A stretch of DNA of 64,000 bases, taken from Thermoproteota archaeon. Its GTDB lineage: Archaea; Korarchaeota; Korarchaeia; Korarchaeales; Korarchaeaceae. The stretch is from the NCBI GenBank assembly GCA_027492205.1, contig JAOZFN010000014.1, positions 62,001 through 126,000 on the forward strand, in the 5' to 3' direction. The notes beneath the pieces are model-generated. The model was not told the DNA's origin, made no database searches, and worked only from the letters and a program-made list of their open reading frames with translations. Shown here piece after piece: positions 15,722-23,963 of this stretch. Each line of letters opens with the position of its first letter. The first letter of the stretch is position 1. Position numbers and translations under genes: made by a program.

Positions 15722-15729
15722 AAATAACG
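15722..15729 (-). promoter_or_regulatory. TATA box between divergent genes at 15.7 kb
   Basis: Minus-strand CGTTATTT places the start of the 15015-15698 gene; it lies only 20 nt from the GTG of the plus-strand gene, so the two promoters overlap. Confidence 0.45.
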
Positions 15730-15749
15730 GTCCCCGCCCCCGGGTCGAG

Positions 15750-16637
15750 GTGCCCGTCGTCGCCAGGTTCGCCGGGGTCGAGCTGTGGGTGCCCTTGGGA
15801 GTCAGTTTCAGCGTATTCAACAGTCCCTACCCTGCCCACGCCGGGTGCGGCGCCCTGGACGTCTACTTCGACGGAGAGGCCCTGATGCCGGTCGAGGAGG
15901 GTATCGTGAGGGAGGTGAGAAGATTCCGCGGCCCCAAGCCCCGCTCCCACGGTCCCGGGTGCCGGAGGGAGGAGCCGGTGATCCTGATCGACCTGCCGGG
16001 TGGGCTGATTCTCAAGGTCATGCACGTCGAGCCCTCCGTGTCACCCGGCGAGAGGCTGACCAGGCTCGATCACATAGGGAGGGTGGTGCGGTCCTGCTAC
16101 CTATGTCCCTGGTCCGACCCCCATGCCCACTTCGAGCTCAAGCTGGGCAGGCCATACAGGGCGTCGGGCTGGGCGCCCCTCGACCTTTCCCCCGCCCTGA
16201 CCTGGCTAGAGGACCCACCCGAGCCCTCGGAGGAGTTCACCGTAGACGAGGTCAGGGACGAGTACGTATGGCTCCTCCCGAAGAGGCCCGGATCGGCCGG
16301 GCTCGTCGCGCTGGTCGGCGGGGCCCCTGCCCACGTCGACGGCGGCCTCCCACACTACGGGCACGGGGCGGCCTTGGTCAAACACTCTTCCCCGGGCCTG
16401 ACTGGCGAGGGCGTGGCCTGGACGGACGGGACGCTTATGGGAGAGCCCACAGCCAGCCTGGGGTTCGGGGTGACCTTTCGGCCCACGGCCAGACCCGTGG
16501 CAGACGGCCTGGCGTGCATCGGCGTTGGGTCTTACCTGGTCGAGCCCAGGCTCAAGTTGATCGTGAGGAGGGAGAAACACCCGTGGTCGGAGGGCGACGT
16601 TCTAAGGCTCGGGTTTACGCCGCTCGACTCACGGTGA
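15750..16637 (+). CDS. M23-peptidase-fold (LytM-like) protein in an archaeon
   Basis: 295 aa from GTG at 15750. The middle follows the lysostaphin/LytM plan: AHAGCGALDVYF (H-x-G-x-D region), EEGIVREV (G-x-V turn), VMHVEPSVSPGERL (H...G-x-x-v), IGRVV, and DPHAHFELK, which equals the metal-binding H-x-H-F-E motif. The last ~100 residues are a separate beta-domain. There is no signal peptide, so it looks cytoplasmic. Archaea other than pseudomurein methanogens lack peptidoglycan, so the substrate is unknown; a non-peptidase use of the fold is possible. Confidence 0.6.
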   Translation: MPVVARFAGVELWVPLGVSFSVFNSPYPAHAGCGALDVYFDGEALMPVEEGIVREVRRFRGPKPRSHGPGCRREEPVILIDLPGGLILKVMHVEPSVSPGERLTRLDHIGRVVRSCYLCPWSDPHAHFELKLGRPYRASGWAPLDLSPALTWLEDPPEPSEEFTVDEVRDEYVWLLPKRPGSAGLVALVGGAPAHVDGGLPHYGHGAALVKHSSPGLTGEGVAWTDGTLMGEPTASLGFGVTFRPTARPVADGLACIGVGSYLVEPRLKLIVRREKHPWSEGDVLRLGFTPLDSR

Positions 16638-16677
16638 GATCGCCGCGATTCGCCGGGAGATCGTCTGCCGGAGAACC

Positions 16678-16685
16678 GTTAAATG
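16678..16685 (+). promoter_or_regulatory. TATA box of the methyltransferase gene
   Basis: GTTAAATG, 21-28 nt before the GTG at 16706. It selects that GTG as a leaderless start within a much longer open frame. Confidence 0.5.
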
Positions 16686-16705
16686 ATCTCGCGGGCCGTA
16701 ATGAC

Positions 16706-17557
16706 GTGCCTCACCTGGGAGATCACCTGAGCCGACTCTACAGCATCTGGCCCTGGCCTGCGGATCCCTGGAGTGAGGAGGGAAGGAGGAGGTACGAGGA
16801 GTCCATCAAGAAGTTCCATTCTCTCTTGGAGCACGATTGGCTCTCCCGCCAGGTCAGCGACAAGAAGACCGTGAGGATCTTAGACATCTGCGGGGGGACC
16901 GGGATAGGCGGGGTGGCCCTGGGCAAGGTCCTCTCGTCCAGAGGGCTCGGAGTGGAGCTCACGGTCGTGGACCTCCGGAGGGAGGCTCTAGAGGTCGCGG
17001 AGAGATTCGGGACCGAGGAGCTGGGTTCGGTCAGGGTAGAAATCGCCGACGCGACCAAGCTCTGGGAGCTCGGAGTGCAGGCCGATCTGGCGTTGATCTA
17101 CGGGTTCTCCACACCGCACTTCAACCCCTGGGACATGGTGAGGCTCCTGAGCTCCATCGCCGACTCCCTCTCCGACGACGGAGTTCTGATCATCGAGGAG
17201 GCGGACAGGACCTACACGATCTTCTACCTCAGAGGCTACAAGGAGTGGCTGGCCGAGGACGTCGGTGAGGACAGACTCTTCGTCACGGTCCACGCTGGCT
17301 ACGACTTCAGGAAGGGGGTCTTCAGGAGGGCCGCGGTGGAACTCCTGAAGGGCGTGGGACCCATATCCCACGAGGTGAGGCTCTGGGACCTCGCCGGCGT
17401 GATGGCCCTCGCCTGGGCCTTCTTCCAGGACGTGGACTTCGTGCCGGAGGAGAGGCCATGGAGCGGGTTCGTTCTCGCCAGGGCCCCGAGGAGGAAACTG
17501 GGCGCCGCCGACTTCGTCCAAACGCCAAAGGCCCTTTCGGAGGAGAAGGAGGGTTAG
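16706..17557 (+). CDS. Class I SAM-dependent methyltransferase
   Basis: 283 aa. The SAM-binding Rossmann signature is VRILDICGGTGIGGVALGKV, followed by LTVVDLRREAL (ribose-binding Asp), the acidic VEIADATKL, and DLALIYGFSTPHFNP where motif IV sits; GVLIIEEADRT follows. The substrate cannot be told. The long open frame upstream is antisense-free but overlaps the M23-like gene in another frame, so I use the GTG after the TATA box. The beta-lactamase-fold hydrolase gene starts 4 bp after the stop. Confidence 0.8.
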   Translation: MPHLGDHLSRLYSIWPWPADPWSEEGRRRYEESIKKFHSLLEHDWLSRQVSDKKTVRILDICGGTGIGGVALGKVLSSRGLGVELTVVDLRREALEVAERFGTEELGSVRVEIADATKLWELGVQADLALIYGFSTPHFNPWDMVRLLSSIADSLSDDGVLIIEEADRTYTIFYLRGYKEWLAEDVGEDRLFVTVHAGYDFRKGVFRRAAVELLKGVGPISHEVRLWDLAGVMALAWAFFQDVDFVPEERPWSGFVLARAPRRKLGAADFVQTPKALSEEKEG

Positions 17558-17561
17558 GCGG

Positions 17562-18203
17562 TTGGGAGAGGATTCCCTGAGCGAGTACGGGGCGCTGGTG
17601 GGCAGGATCTGCTGCGGGCCGCTCAGAAGCGTGTGCTACCTGGTTGTAGACCTCCGTGAGGGGGAGGCGGCGCTCGTGGACGCCGGCTGCCCGGCTGGGG
17701 AGGTGCTCGGGGCCTTAGGGGAGCTGGGAGTTGAGCTGAGGCTCGTGCTCCTCACCCACACACACTTCGACCACGTGGCGAGCGTCGGGGAGATCTGCGG
17801 ATCGACGGGGGCCAGGGCCGTCGCCCACCCCGCAGATGTGGAGATGCTCCCGAGGTACTGGGACTGGGGCGGAAAAGGGAACGCCCTCGACGTGGAGCCG
17901 GCTGTCGAGGATGGATCCGAGTTTTCCGTGGGGAGGCTGAGGGTCAGGGCCCTGCACACCCCAGGTCACACGCCGGGCAGCGTCTGCTACTTCTTAGAGG
18001 CGGAGGGCCTGCTGTTCACCGGCGACACGGTCTTCGCCGGGGCCGTGGGGAGGACGGACTTTGCGGGGGGCGACAAAACCAGGATGAAGGAGAGCCTGAG
18101 AAGGCTGCTGACCCTCCCCGACGAGACTGTGATCTTACCGGGGCACGGGCCCGAGACCACCCTCGGAGGAGAGCGGCGGTATCTGGAGTCCCTCCTGAGG
18201 TGA
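17562..18203 (+). CDS. Metallo-beta-lactamase-fold hydrolase (glyoxalase II-like)
   Basis: 213 aa from TTG at 17562, preceded by GGAGGG in the end of the methyltransferase gene. The zinc ligands are LLTHTHFDHVASVG (H-x-H-x-D-H), TPGHTPGSV, LFTGDTVF and the final LPGHGPET. Length and motif spacing fit hydroxyacylglutathione-hydrolase-like thioesterases; archaea use them on various thioesters or in sulfur metabolism. Probably translationally coupled to the methyltransferase. Confidence 0.85.
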   Translation: MGEDSLSEYGALVGRICCGPLRSVCYLVVDLREGEAALVDAGCPAGEVLGALGELGVELRLVLLTHTHFDHVASVGEICGSTGARAVAHPADVEMLPRYWDWGGKGNALDVEPAVEDGSEFSVGRLRVRALHTPGHTPGSVCYFLEAEGLLFTGDTVFAGAVGRTDFAGGDKTRMKESLRRLLTLPDETVILPGHGPETTLGGERRYLESLLR

Positions 18204-18222
18204 ACGGGCTGGAGAGCGACCG

Positions 18223-18231
18223 CTTTTTATG
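18223..18231 (+). promoter_or_regulatory. TATA box of the MFS transporter gene
   Basis: CTTTTTATG at 18223-18231. An ATG at 18229 falls inside it, so the real start is probably TTG at 18271 or GTG at 18283. Confidence 0.45.
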
Positions 18232-18270
18232 GGCCATCGGTCCGGCCACTCCGCCGGTCGGGGGTTCACC

Positions 18271-19512
18271 TTGCTCGAGGGTGTGAAGGACTCGATAAGG
18301 GGAAACGTTAGGGTGCTGATCGTCGTCTCCGCGCTCTCTGGAGCCTACGTAGCGATGATTGACGTCGTGACGCAGCCGATGCTCCTGGAGCTCGGGGCAT
18401 CCGTCTACACGATAGGGCTCCTGTTCACCCTCGGGGGATACAGCGGCCTGATCCCCACGCTAGTCCAGCCGATAGGAGGCGTGCTCTCAGACTCACTCGG
18501 CAGGAGGCCCTTCGTCCTTCTGATGCGTCTCGCTACGGCGGCCGCGATGGCCTGCTACCTGGCCGCAGCCCTAACCGGATCTCTTGGTCTCGCGCTGCTG
18601 GCGGTCTCTCTTCGGGCTCTCCGCGATCGGCTGGCCCGCCTGGGACGCCGCGGTCGCCGAGTCCTCCCCCGCCCACGGGAGGGGGGTAGCGTACAGCGCC
18701 GTCCTGCTAGCCGGAGTCGCGCCGAGCCTCCTGACGAGGCCCATCGGCGGTGTGCTGGCTGACAGAATTGGGTATTGGTCAGTCTACCTCGTCGGCCTCG
18801 CGGGAGAGGCTGCGTGCCTCGCAGTCCTCCTTTCGGCGTTCAGGGAGAGTGCCTCGACGGGAGATAGACAGGTGAGCTTGAGGGGGCTCCTCAGAAGGGT
18901 GTTCACGCCTTCCAAGGATCTCTGGAGGTTCTACATACTCACCGGGCTGGACTCGCTCCTATGGGGCGTGAGCATGGGCGTCCTGCCGGCCATCGTCGTC
19001 TCGCAGTTCGGGGTTAGCAACATCGAGCTCGGCGTCCTGACGACGGTCCTGAGCGCGACGATGATCGCCTCTCAGATCCCCGCGGGAGTCCTGATCGATC
19101 GGATCGGCCCCGTGAAGGTTCTCGCGCTGTCTCAGGCCCTGGGGTACCGCTGGCCGTGATCCTGCTCAGGGCAGAAGGGTTCGCCCACCTGATCCCGGCC
19201 TACGCGACTCTTGGCCTCGCCGCCTCCACTTGGGTCCCCACCACGAGGGCCTACCTCTCACTAGTTGTCGAATCGGACAACGTGGCTGGCTCGATGGGCA
19301 GGCTGAGTGCGTTTGGCGGCCTATTCGGCTTCGCCGCCCCAGCTCTGGGAGGAGCGCTCTACGAGCTCTACGGCCTGAAGGGTCCGGTGACAGTGACTCT
19401 GGCCGGCAGCCTAGCCCTGGCCGCGGGATTCGCCCTCCTCTTGGAAGAGGCGAAACGTCCAGCTGGGCAGGTTAATATCCCAGGATCAGAAGGCGAGCAG
19501 CGCTGGAGATGA
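18271..19512 (+). pseudogene. MFS transporter with two frameshifts
   Basis: Three open stretches in different frames join into one ~410-aa, 12-helix major facilitator: 18271 to about 18607 (PTLVQPIGGVLSDSLGRRPF, the loop 2-3 motif), about 18607 to 19142 (LFGLSAIGWPAWDAAVAE, GGVLADRIGYWSVYLVG, GVLIDRIGPVKVLALSQALG) and about 19142 to 19512 (VPLAVILLRAEGFAH, PTTRAYLSLVVES, GGLFGFAAPALGGALYEL). No residues seem to be missing at the joints, so each is a one- or two-base event. Either a recently inactivated drug/metabolite exporter or base-call errors. Confidence 0.75.
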
Positions 19513-19979
19513 AGAGACCCAAGAATTTCTCGTGGGTGACGGAGCACCTCGCCGGCTCAGCCCTGCCGGTTAGCAGGGAGGAGATAGAGTACATGAAGAA
19601 GGTAGGTGTCAGGGCCATAATCTCCCTCGACACGGACCTGCCTAGGGGAGTGGTCGAGGCCATCAGGGAGTTCGGCATCAAGCACTACTTGGAGGAGGTG
19701 GAGGACCTAAGGGCCCCCACGCTCGAGCAGATGGAGCGAATCGTCAAGATAATTGACGAACACGTGTCTAGGGGAGAAAAGGTGGTCGTCCACTGTTACG
19801 CCGGCTGTGGGCGGACTGGGACGATCTTGGCGGCCTACTTGGTGTACACGGGGGCCGACCCGCGGGAGGCTATTGACTACGTCAGGTCTCTCAGGCCTTG
19901 CTCCATCGAGACTTACCCACAGGAGATGGCGATAGAGTACTTCGCCCGTTACTTGAGGTCTCAGAGGAGGGAAGAGTGA
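19509..19979 (+). CDS. Dual-specificity/tyrosine protein phosphatase
   Basis: 156 aa. The catalytic loop is VVHCYAGCGRTGTILAAYLV (H-C-x5-R-T), with the upstream Asp region in VEDLRAPTLEQM. The size fits archaeal cysteine-based PTPs that dephosphorylate Tyr/Ser/Thr of proteins. ATG at 19509 lies 30-37 nt after the TATA box TTAATATC (19472-19479), which sits in the end of the MFS gene. Confidence 0.9.
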   Translation: MKRPKNFSWVTEHLAGSALPVSREEIEYMKKVGVRAIISLDTDLPRGVVEAIREFGIKHYLEEVEDLRAPTLEQMERIVKIIDEHVSRGEKVVVHCYAGCGRTGTILAAYLVYTGADPREAIDYVRSLRPCSIETYPQEMAIEYFARYLRSQRREE

Positions 19980-20060
19980 GCGGGCTCCCCAGAGGAGTGT
20001 CCAAAGTACGCATACCCATCTTCGGGATCTGTCCCTCATTCCAGCAGATCCGCACGCTAG

Positions 20061-20537
20061 ATGTCGACTAGTGCAGATATTTCCGACTGGGAAGTTGCCC
20101 CGCCCTCCGTTACTATGTCGAGCCGCGGCAGATCCCCGGAAGGGCCTCTGAGAGTCTACATCAAGAAGGTCGGTCCGGGGGGTGTCACCAGCCGGATCCT
20201 GATCTCCACCTCCCGGTGCCCAAGCTGCCGAGCCCCCCTAGTTGTAGACTGGGCGTCGAGATCCGCGATTTGCGAGTCCTGCGGATGGTCGGCGGAACTG
20301 GCGGATTCCCACGTATTTGAGAGGGCGGCCGAACTCACGAGGAAGTCCGGTGATCTCCTCAGGGAGGCCGCAACGCTCCTCATCCGCCTTCCAGCCCTAT
20401 TTGGGAGGCTGGACGCGGCGTCCGCGCTGGCGCGTAGCTTATTCTCCCAGCTGCGGAGCCTCGCCGAACTTGCGGAAGAGGACGAGGTAGAGAGACTTGA
20501 GCGGGCAGAGCCGGGATGCGGAGAGGCAGAACGCTAA
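20061..20537 (+). CDS. Zinc-ribbon protein with helical C-terminus
   Basis: 158 aa. A C-x2-C...C-x2-C zinc ribbon lies at about residues 53-75 (STSRCPSCRAPLV ... SAICESCGWSAEL). It is followed by ~80 helical residues (LTRKSGDLLREAATLLIRLP). An alternative start is Met19. No family recognised; such small ribbons are often nucleic-acid or protein-binding adaptors. The last 41 bp overlap a frame open upstream of the MNT gene. Confidence 0.6.
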   Translation: MSTSADISDWEVAPPSVTMSSRGRSPEGPLRVYIKKVGPGGVTSRILISTSRCPSCRAPLVVDWASRSAICESCGWSAELADSHVFERAAELTRKSGDLLREAATLLIRLPALFGRLDAASALARSLFSQLRSLAELAEEDEVERLERAEPGCGEAER

Positions 20538-20565
20538 AGACATCATATGTGGCGGTTGGAAAGAC

Positions 20566-20949
20566 ATGGGCAGTCTCCAGGTAGAGGCCCTGAGGGCGGC
20601 GATTGAGGAGCTGGCCCACCTATACCGGATCAGGCTGGCCGTGCTGTTCGGCTCCCTGGCCAGGGGAGAGGCCAACAATCTGAGCGATGTGGATCTCGCC
20701 GTCCTCTGTGACTGCGACGTCTTGGAGCTGGCCGAGGAGCTGGAGAGAAGGGGGGTGAAAGTGGACATCGTGGACTTGGAAACAGCGCCCCCCGTCTTGG
20801 CCTACCTGGTGGCCAGGGATGGCGTGCTCCTCTACGGCGACGAGTGGGACTTCCACGAGTTCATGTCGAGGGCTGTCAGGATGTACTTGGACTTCAAGAG
20901 AATCTTGGAGCCTCACACGGCCAGGGCCAGGCTATACGTGGGGGTCTGA
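20566..20949 (+). CDS. mntA: MntA-type nucleotidyltransferase antitoxin
   Basis: 127 aa. The polymerase-beta-type signature GSLARGEANNLSDVDLAVL (G-S-x10-D-x-D) is intact. In HEPN/MNT systems the MNT protein AMPylates a tyrosine of the HEPN toxin and silences it. ATG at 20566 is selected by the TATA-like CATCATATG (20541-20549). The hepT gene starts at TTG 20951, immediately after the stop. Confidence 0.85.
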   Translation: MGSLQVEALRAAIEELAHLYRIRLAVLFGSLARGEANNLSDVDLAVLCDCDVLELAEELERRGVKVDIVDLETAPPVLAYLVARDGVLLYGDEWDFHEFMSRAVRMYLDFKRILEPHTARARLYVGV

Positions 20950-20950
20950 A

Positions 20951-21373
20951 TTGGGGGAGAGGGTAAACGCGCGAATAAGGGTGCTAGAGTCAGCCCTCAG
21001 GAGACTCGAGGAGGTCTCGACAATGAGCCTCGAGGACTTCCTGAGGGACAGGTTCGCGCCGGCAGCCACCGAGAGGAGCTTCCAAGTGGCCATCGAGGTG
21101 GTGATAGACTTGGCCAACATGCTTGCATCCAAGGTCGGGAGGAGGTCGCCCGATACCTACGCGGATGTGTTCAGGGTCCTCGGCGAGGCGGGAAGCTTAA
21201 GTCCCAGGTTGGTGGAAGAGGGGATAGGAATGGCCAGGTTCAGAAATCTGCTAGTGCACGCGTATGCCGCGATGGATCCCGCCAGAGTTCACGCGATGGC
21301 GCGGGAGAAGGTGAGCGTCCTCCGCGAGCTGTCCTCAACCCTGGCCAGACAGCTCGAGGAGCTTGGGGCGTAG
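20951..21373 (+). CDS. hepT: HepT-type HEPN toxin (DUF86 RNase)
   Basis: 140 aa from TTG at 20951. All-helical, with the HEPN active site RFRNLLVHAYAAMD containing R-x4-H-x-Y: the Arg and His make the RNase and the Tyr is the site AMPylated by MntA. Both catalytic partners are complete, so this pair looks functional. Confidence 0.85.
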   Translation: MGERVNARIRVLESALRRLEEVSTMSLEDFLRDRFAPAATERSFQVAIEVVIDLANMLASKVGRRSPDTYADVFRVLGEAGSLSPRLVEEGIGMARFRNLLVHAYAAMDPARVHAMAREKVSVLRELSSTLARQLEELGA

Positions 21374-21448
21374 CCGAAAGCGGGTGAGCCCTCAATAGGG
21401 GACGGCTCCCACCCACCGACCTCTCGGGTGGCTCTGGTCACGACGCCC

Positions 21449-22287
21449 TCACCGAAGCGCGCCCACGAAGTTCTCGATGAGGGAATTCAGCAGGTCCGGC
21501 TTCTCGTAGAGTATCAGATGTCCCGCCCCATCCACCACGACCAGCTCGGAGTTCGGGATCAGCTCGGCTATCCTCCTGCTCTGATCCACAGGGGTAACCC
21601 TGTCGTCCCTCGCCACAACCACCAGCGTCGGGCACTTCACCTCGCCCAGCCAAGGTTCCGCGTTGTAGCCCCTCAGCATCTCCGAGTACCTGTGCACGTG
21701 GGCCGGGAGGCCCGAGATGTAGTCGGCGTTGTCCTCCATGAACTCCTCAAACGCCTTGGGCGGGCTCTTGGGGCTGAAGAATAGCCTCCTGTAGAAGCCG
21801 ATCGTGAACCTGTTGGGCCTGAAGAGCAGGGGCTGCCAGAGGATAGCCGGCAGGCGCCTAACTATCCACTCCACGGCGCCGCCCGAGTGCCTCACCGCGC
21901 TCCCAACCAGGATCAGCCCCTTCAGGTCCCTCCCCCGGGCGAACGCCTGGGCGACCATGCCGCCGAAGCTGTGGCCCACGAGGACGGCATCCTCGGGCCC
22001 GATCCCCAACCGGCCCATGACCTCCCCGAGGTCCAGCAGGTAGTCCTCGAAGGTGACCCTCTCGGGCTTGTCCGACTCTCCGTACCCCCTCATGTCGTAC
22101 GCGACGATCCTCCAGCGCCTCTCCAGCCGCTCGATCTGGTACCTCCAGTTCGTGAGCTGCCCTGGCACGCCGCGCAGCAGGATCAGCGTGATTGGGTCGT
22201 CGTAAGAGAGCCTCTCCGCCGAGTCGTACAGCCCAGCCTGATCCCCCTGACGCTCAGGAACCTCTCATGGGTCGGCCTCCAGGGCAC
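21449..22287 (-). pseudogene. Alpha/beta hydrolase, frameshifted near its N-terminus
   Basis: From 22168 to 21449 the frame encodes a standard hydrolase core: WRIVAYDMRGYGESDKP, nucleophile elbow VLVGHSFGGMVAQAF, acid in VVVARDDRVTP, and His in GAGHLILYEKPD. The expected N-terminus (ERFLSVRGIRL) is in another frame from GTG 22287 and joins near 22235, giving LTLILLRGVPGQLTNW-type strand and oxyanion region. The usual HG-x-PG motif reads RGVPGQ, so the oxyanion His is Arg. TATA (TTTTTAAAG, 22331-22339) is shared with the divergent gene at 22361. A shortened protein from GTG 22168 is possible. Confidence 0.65.
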
Positions 22288-22330
22288 GCGCCTGCAGGAT
22301 AGGAAACGTGATAAGGGCAACGGTGGCTCC

Positions 22331-22339
22331 TTTTTAAAG
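22331..22339. promoter_or_regulatory. Bidirectional TATA box at 22.3 kb
   Basis: TTTTTAAAG is near-palindromic. It lies 22-30 nt before the ATG at 22361 on the plus strand and about 45 nt before the GTG at 22287 on the minus strand. Confidence 0.4.
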
Positions 22340-22360
22340 CCGGCGGGGGCGCTTGCTTCG

Positions 22361-23011
22361 ATGCACTCAATGGTCGTCGACCTTCGCTCCCCGAGGGAGT
22401 GGAGGAGGAAGATTCAGCTGTTCACGTCGAGCCTGGAGTCCGCCCTCGGCGGCAGGCTCATCATGGTCGTCGCCCTGCCCTCCCCCGCGGACACCCTGTA
22501 CGACTCAAACGTCCTGGTCGTCCTCGACGAGCTGAGGCCCGGCGACCTGGAGGCCGTGGCGTCCCTGACCCCGGAGGGGGTCAGCCCTCTCGTCGTTCCG
22601 GAGGACGACAGGCAGGCGGTGGAGGCGTTCAGCTCATACGAGGCCCCGCCCGACGACTGGGGAGAGGAGCTGGACAGCTTCCTCTCCCGCCTGGTCGAGA
22701 GGTTCGGCGGCAGGCTCATCATGGTCGTCGCCCTGCCCTCCCCCGCGGACACCCTGTACGACTCAAACGTCCTGGTCGTCCTCGACGAGCTGAGGCCCGG
22801 CGACCTGGAGGCCGTGGCGTCCCTGACCCCGGAGGGGGTCAGCCCTCTCGTCGTTCCGGAGGACGACAGGCAGGCGGTGGAGGCGTTCAGCTTGGCCGGG
22901 GGACGGAGGCTGTGGGGGCGCTCAGATGGCGGCCGGGCGGCGGAGACTGATCGGAGGCCGCTCCTCGGAGGGGGTACCCCTGGGTCTCAGGGAGAAGTCC
23001 AAGAGGCTTGA
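22361..23011 (+). CDS. Degenerate MNT-like nucleotidyltransferase with internal tandem duplication
   Basis: 216 aa from a leaderless ATG. It holds two copies of a block that starts GGRLIMVVALPSPADTL and ends DRQAVEAFS, 63 residues identical in protein and DNA, with an 86-residue period. Each block aligns with the MNT core, where YDSNVLVVLDE matches the S-D-x-D-x-L-V-V-L-D region, but the G-S motif reads LPSPAD and the first Asp pair reads D-S-N, so catalysis is unlikely. The final ~39 residues are low in similarity to anything and overlap the HEPN gene, suggesting a frame change after repeat 2. It pairs with the HEPN gene at 22926. Confidence 0.6.
   Translation: MHSMVVDLRSPREWRRKIQLFTSSLESALGGRLIMVVALPSPADTLYDSNVLVVLDELRPGDLEAVASLTPEGVSPLVVPEDDRQAVEAFSSYEAPPDDWGEELDSFLSRLVERFGGRLIMVVALPSPADTLYDSNVLVVLDELRPGDLEAVASLTPEGVSPLVVPEDDRQAVEAFSLAGGRRLWGRSDGGRAAETDRRPLLGGGTPGSQGEVQEA
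22446..22634 (+). repeat. Tandem repeat copy 1 (189 bp, perfect)
   Basis: Identical over 189 bp to 22704-22892, offset 258 bp (86 codons), so the duplication keeps frame. Confidence 0.95.
22704..22892 (+). repeat. Tandem repeat copy 2 (189 bp, perfect)
   Basis: Second copy of 22446-22634. The 69 bp between the copies are unique. Confidence 0.95.
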
Positions 23012-23330
23012 GGAAGAGGCGCTCGAGGACCTCAGGGTCGGGTGTTACAACAAGGCGGTCTCGGCCGCCTACTTCGCGGTCAGGTTGGCCGCTGAGTCTA
23101 AGCTCAGGGGGCTCAGGACGAGGAGGGACGACAAGGTAGCGAACGCGCTGGCGAGGGTCCTCTCCAGGACGCTCGGAGAAGAGGGTGCCGAGCTGGTGAG
23201 GAGGGAGTACCTGTCTCTCTTTGAGGCTAGGAAGCTCGCGGACCACAGGCCGTATCTGTTCTCCAGGGAAGAGGCCGAGGACGTGGTCTCCAGGGCGAGA
23301 AAGCTCCTTCGGGTAATCGAGGAGATCTAG
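22926..23330 (+). CDS. HEPN-domain protein (toxin partner of the degenerate MNT)
   Basis: 134 aa, helical. The HEPN core reads VGCYNKAVSAAYFAVRLAAE and, near the C-terminus, FEARKLADHRPYLFSREEAE, where R-x4-H gives the RNase-type motif followed by the usual A-D-Y-like segment. It overlaps the end of the MNT-like gene by 86 bp, as expected for a cotranscribed pair. The exact start is uncertain. Confidence 0.7.
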   Translation: MAAGRRRLIGGRSSEGVPLGLREKSKRLEEEALEDLRVGCYNKAVSAAYFAVRLAAESKLRGLRTRRDDKVANALARVLSRTLGEEGAELVRREYLSLFEARKLADHRPYLFSREEAEDVVSRARKLLRVIEEI

Positions 23331-23335
23331 AGGCC

Positions 23336-23963
23336 ACCCCTAGCCGCCTCCTCGGCCATCCCGGAGAGCCGGAGGAGGTTCTCCCTGAACTCCGATATCT
23401 GCTCGGGCGTTATGAGGCTCCTCGCGTCAGGGTCGCCGAGCATCGCGGCGAGCCACCCAGCCCCGTTGGCCGCCTCCAAAACCCCTCCTCCCCGAGGCCG
23501 AGGTCCCTCAGGGCGAGGTAGGCGGATGTGAGGGGGAGCCTCAGCCTCCCCAGCTAGTCCGCGGCGGCCGTGAGGTTCCGGTCGAGGAACTCGGCCGCCC
23601 TCCGGGCCGACTCGGAGACCCTCGCGAGGAGGTCCGAGAGGTTTACTCTAGAGGGCTCTCCGGGCAGCAGCTCAACGACGGCGTCGGTCCCCCCTGGCTA
23701 GGACTCGGAGGTTTCCAAGGTCCACGCTCTCCCCCTCCGGAAGCCTAACGACCAGGAACCTGACGTTCTCCCCGATCGCGGCCCCAGTTTCCGGGGGCTA
23801 CACCTCGTCCCACATGCCCGCGTCGATCCTTGTCGGGGCGAACACCGCGACCGCGCAGCCCATCTCCCGCTGTCGAAGTGGACCACCTCCCCCTCCCTCA
23901 CGCCCGCTGCAACGAGAGAGGCCGCGATCTCGCCGGCGTCCGTCCACGTGAAACCGCTCCCGG
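23336..23963 (-). pseudogene. Decayed coding region with frameshifts and stops
   Basis: Read on the minus strand in shifting frames, this stretch gives fragments with good codon use: ANPEDVTGSGFTWTDAGEIA, GCAVAVFAPTRIDAGMWDEV then a stop, GENVRFLVVRLPEGESVDLG, VELLPGEPSRVNLSDLLARV, an internal stop, then GAGWLAAMLGDPDARSLITP to a final stop at about 23330. It is the decayed 3' continuation of the hydrolase-deacetylase gene or a separate lost gene downstream of it. At least three frame changes are needed, too many for single call errors. Confidence 0.5.

Noticed and set aside
15785-16700. N-terminal 300 codons of a long plus-strand open frame ending in the methyltransferase
   Set aside because: This part is Arg/Gly/Pro-rich and overlaps the M23-like gene in another frame. 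The TATA box at 16678 and GTG 16706 mark the real methyltransferase start.
22446-22892. CRISPR-like or satellite repeat
   Set aside because: Only two copies of 189 bp, in frame in a protein gene; it is an intragenic tandem duplication.
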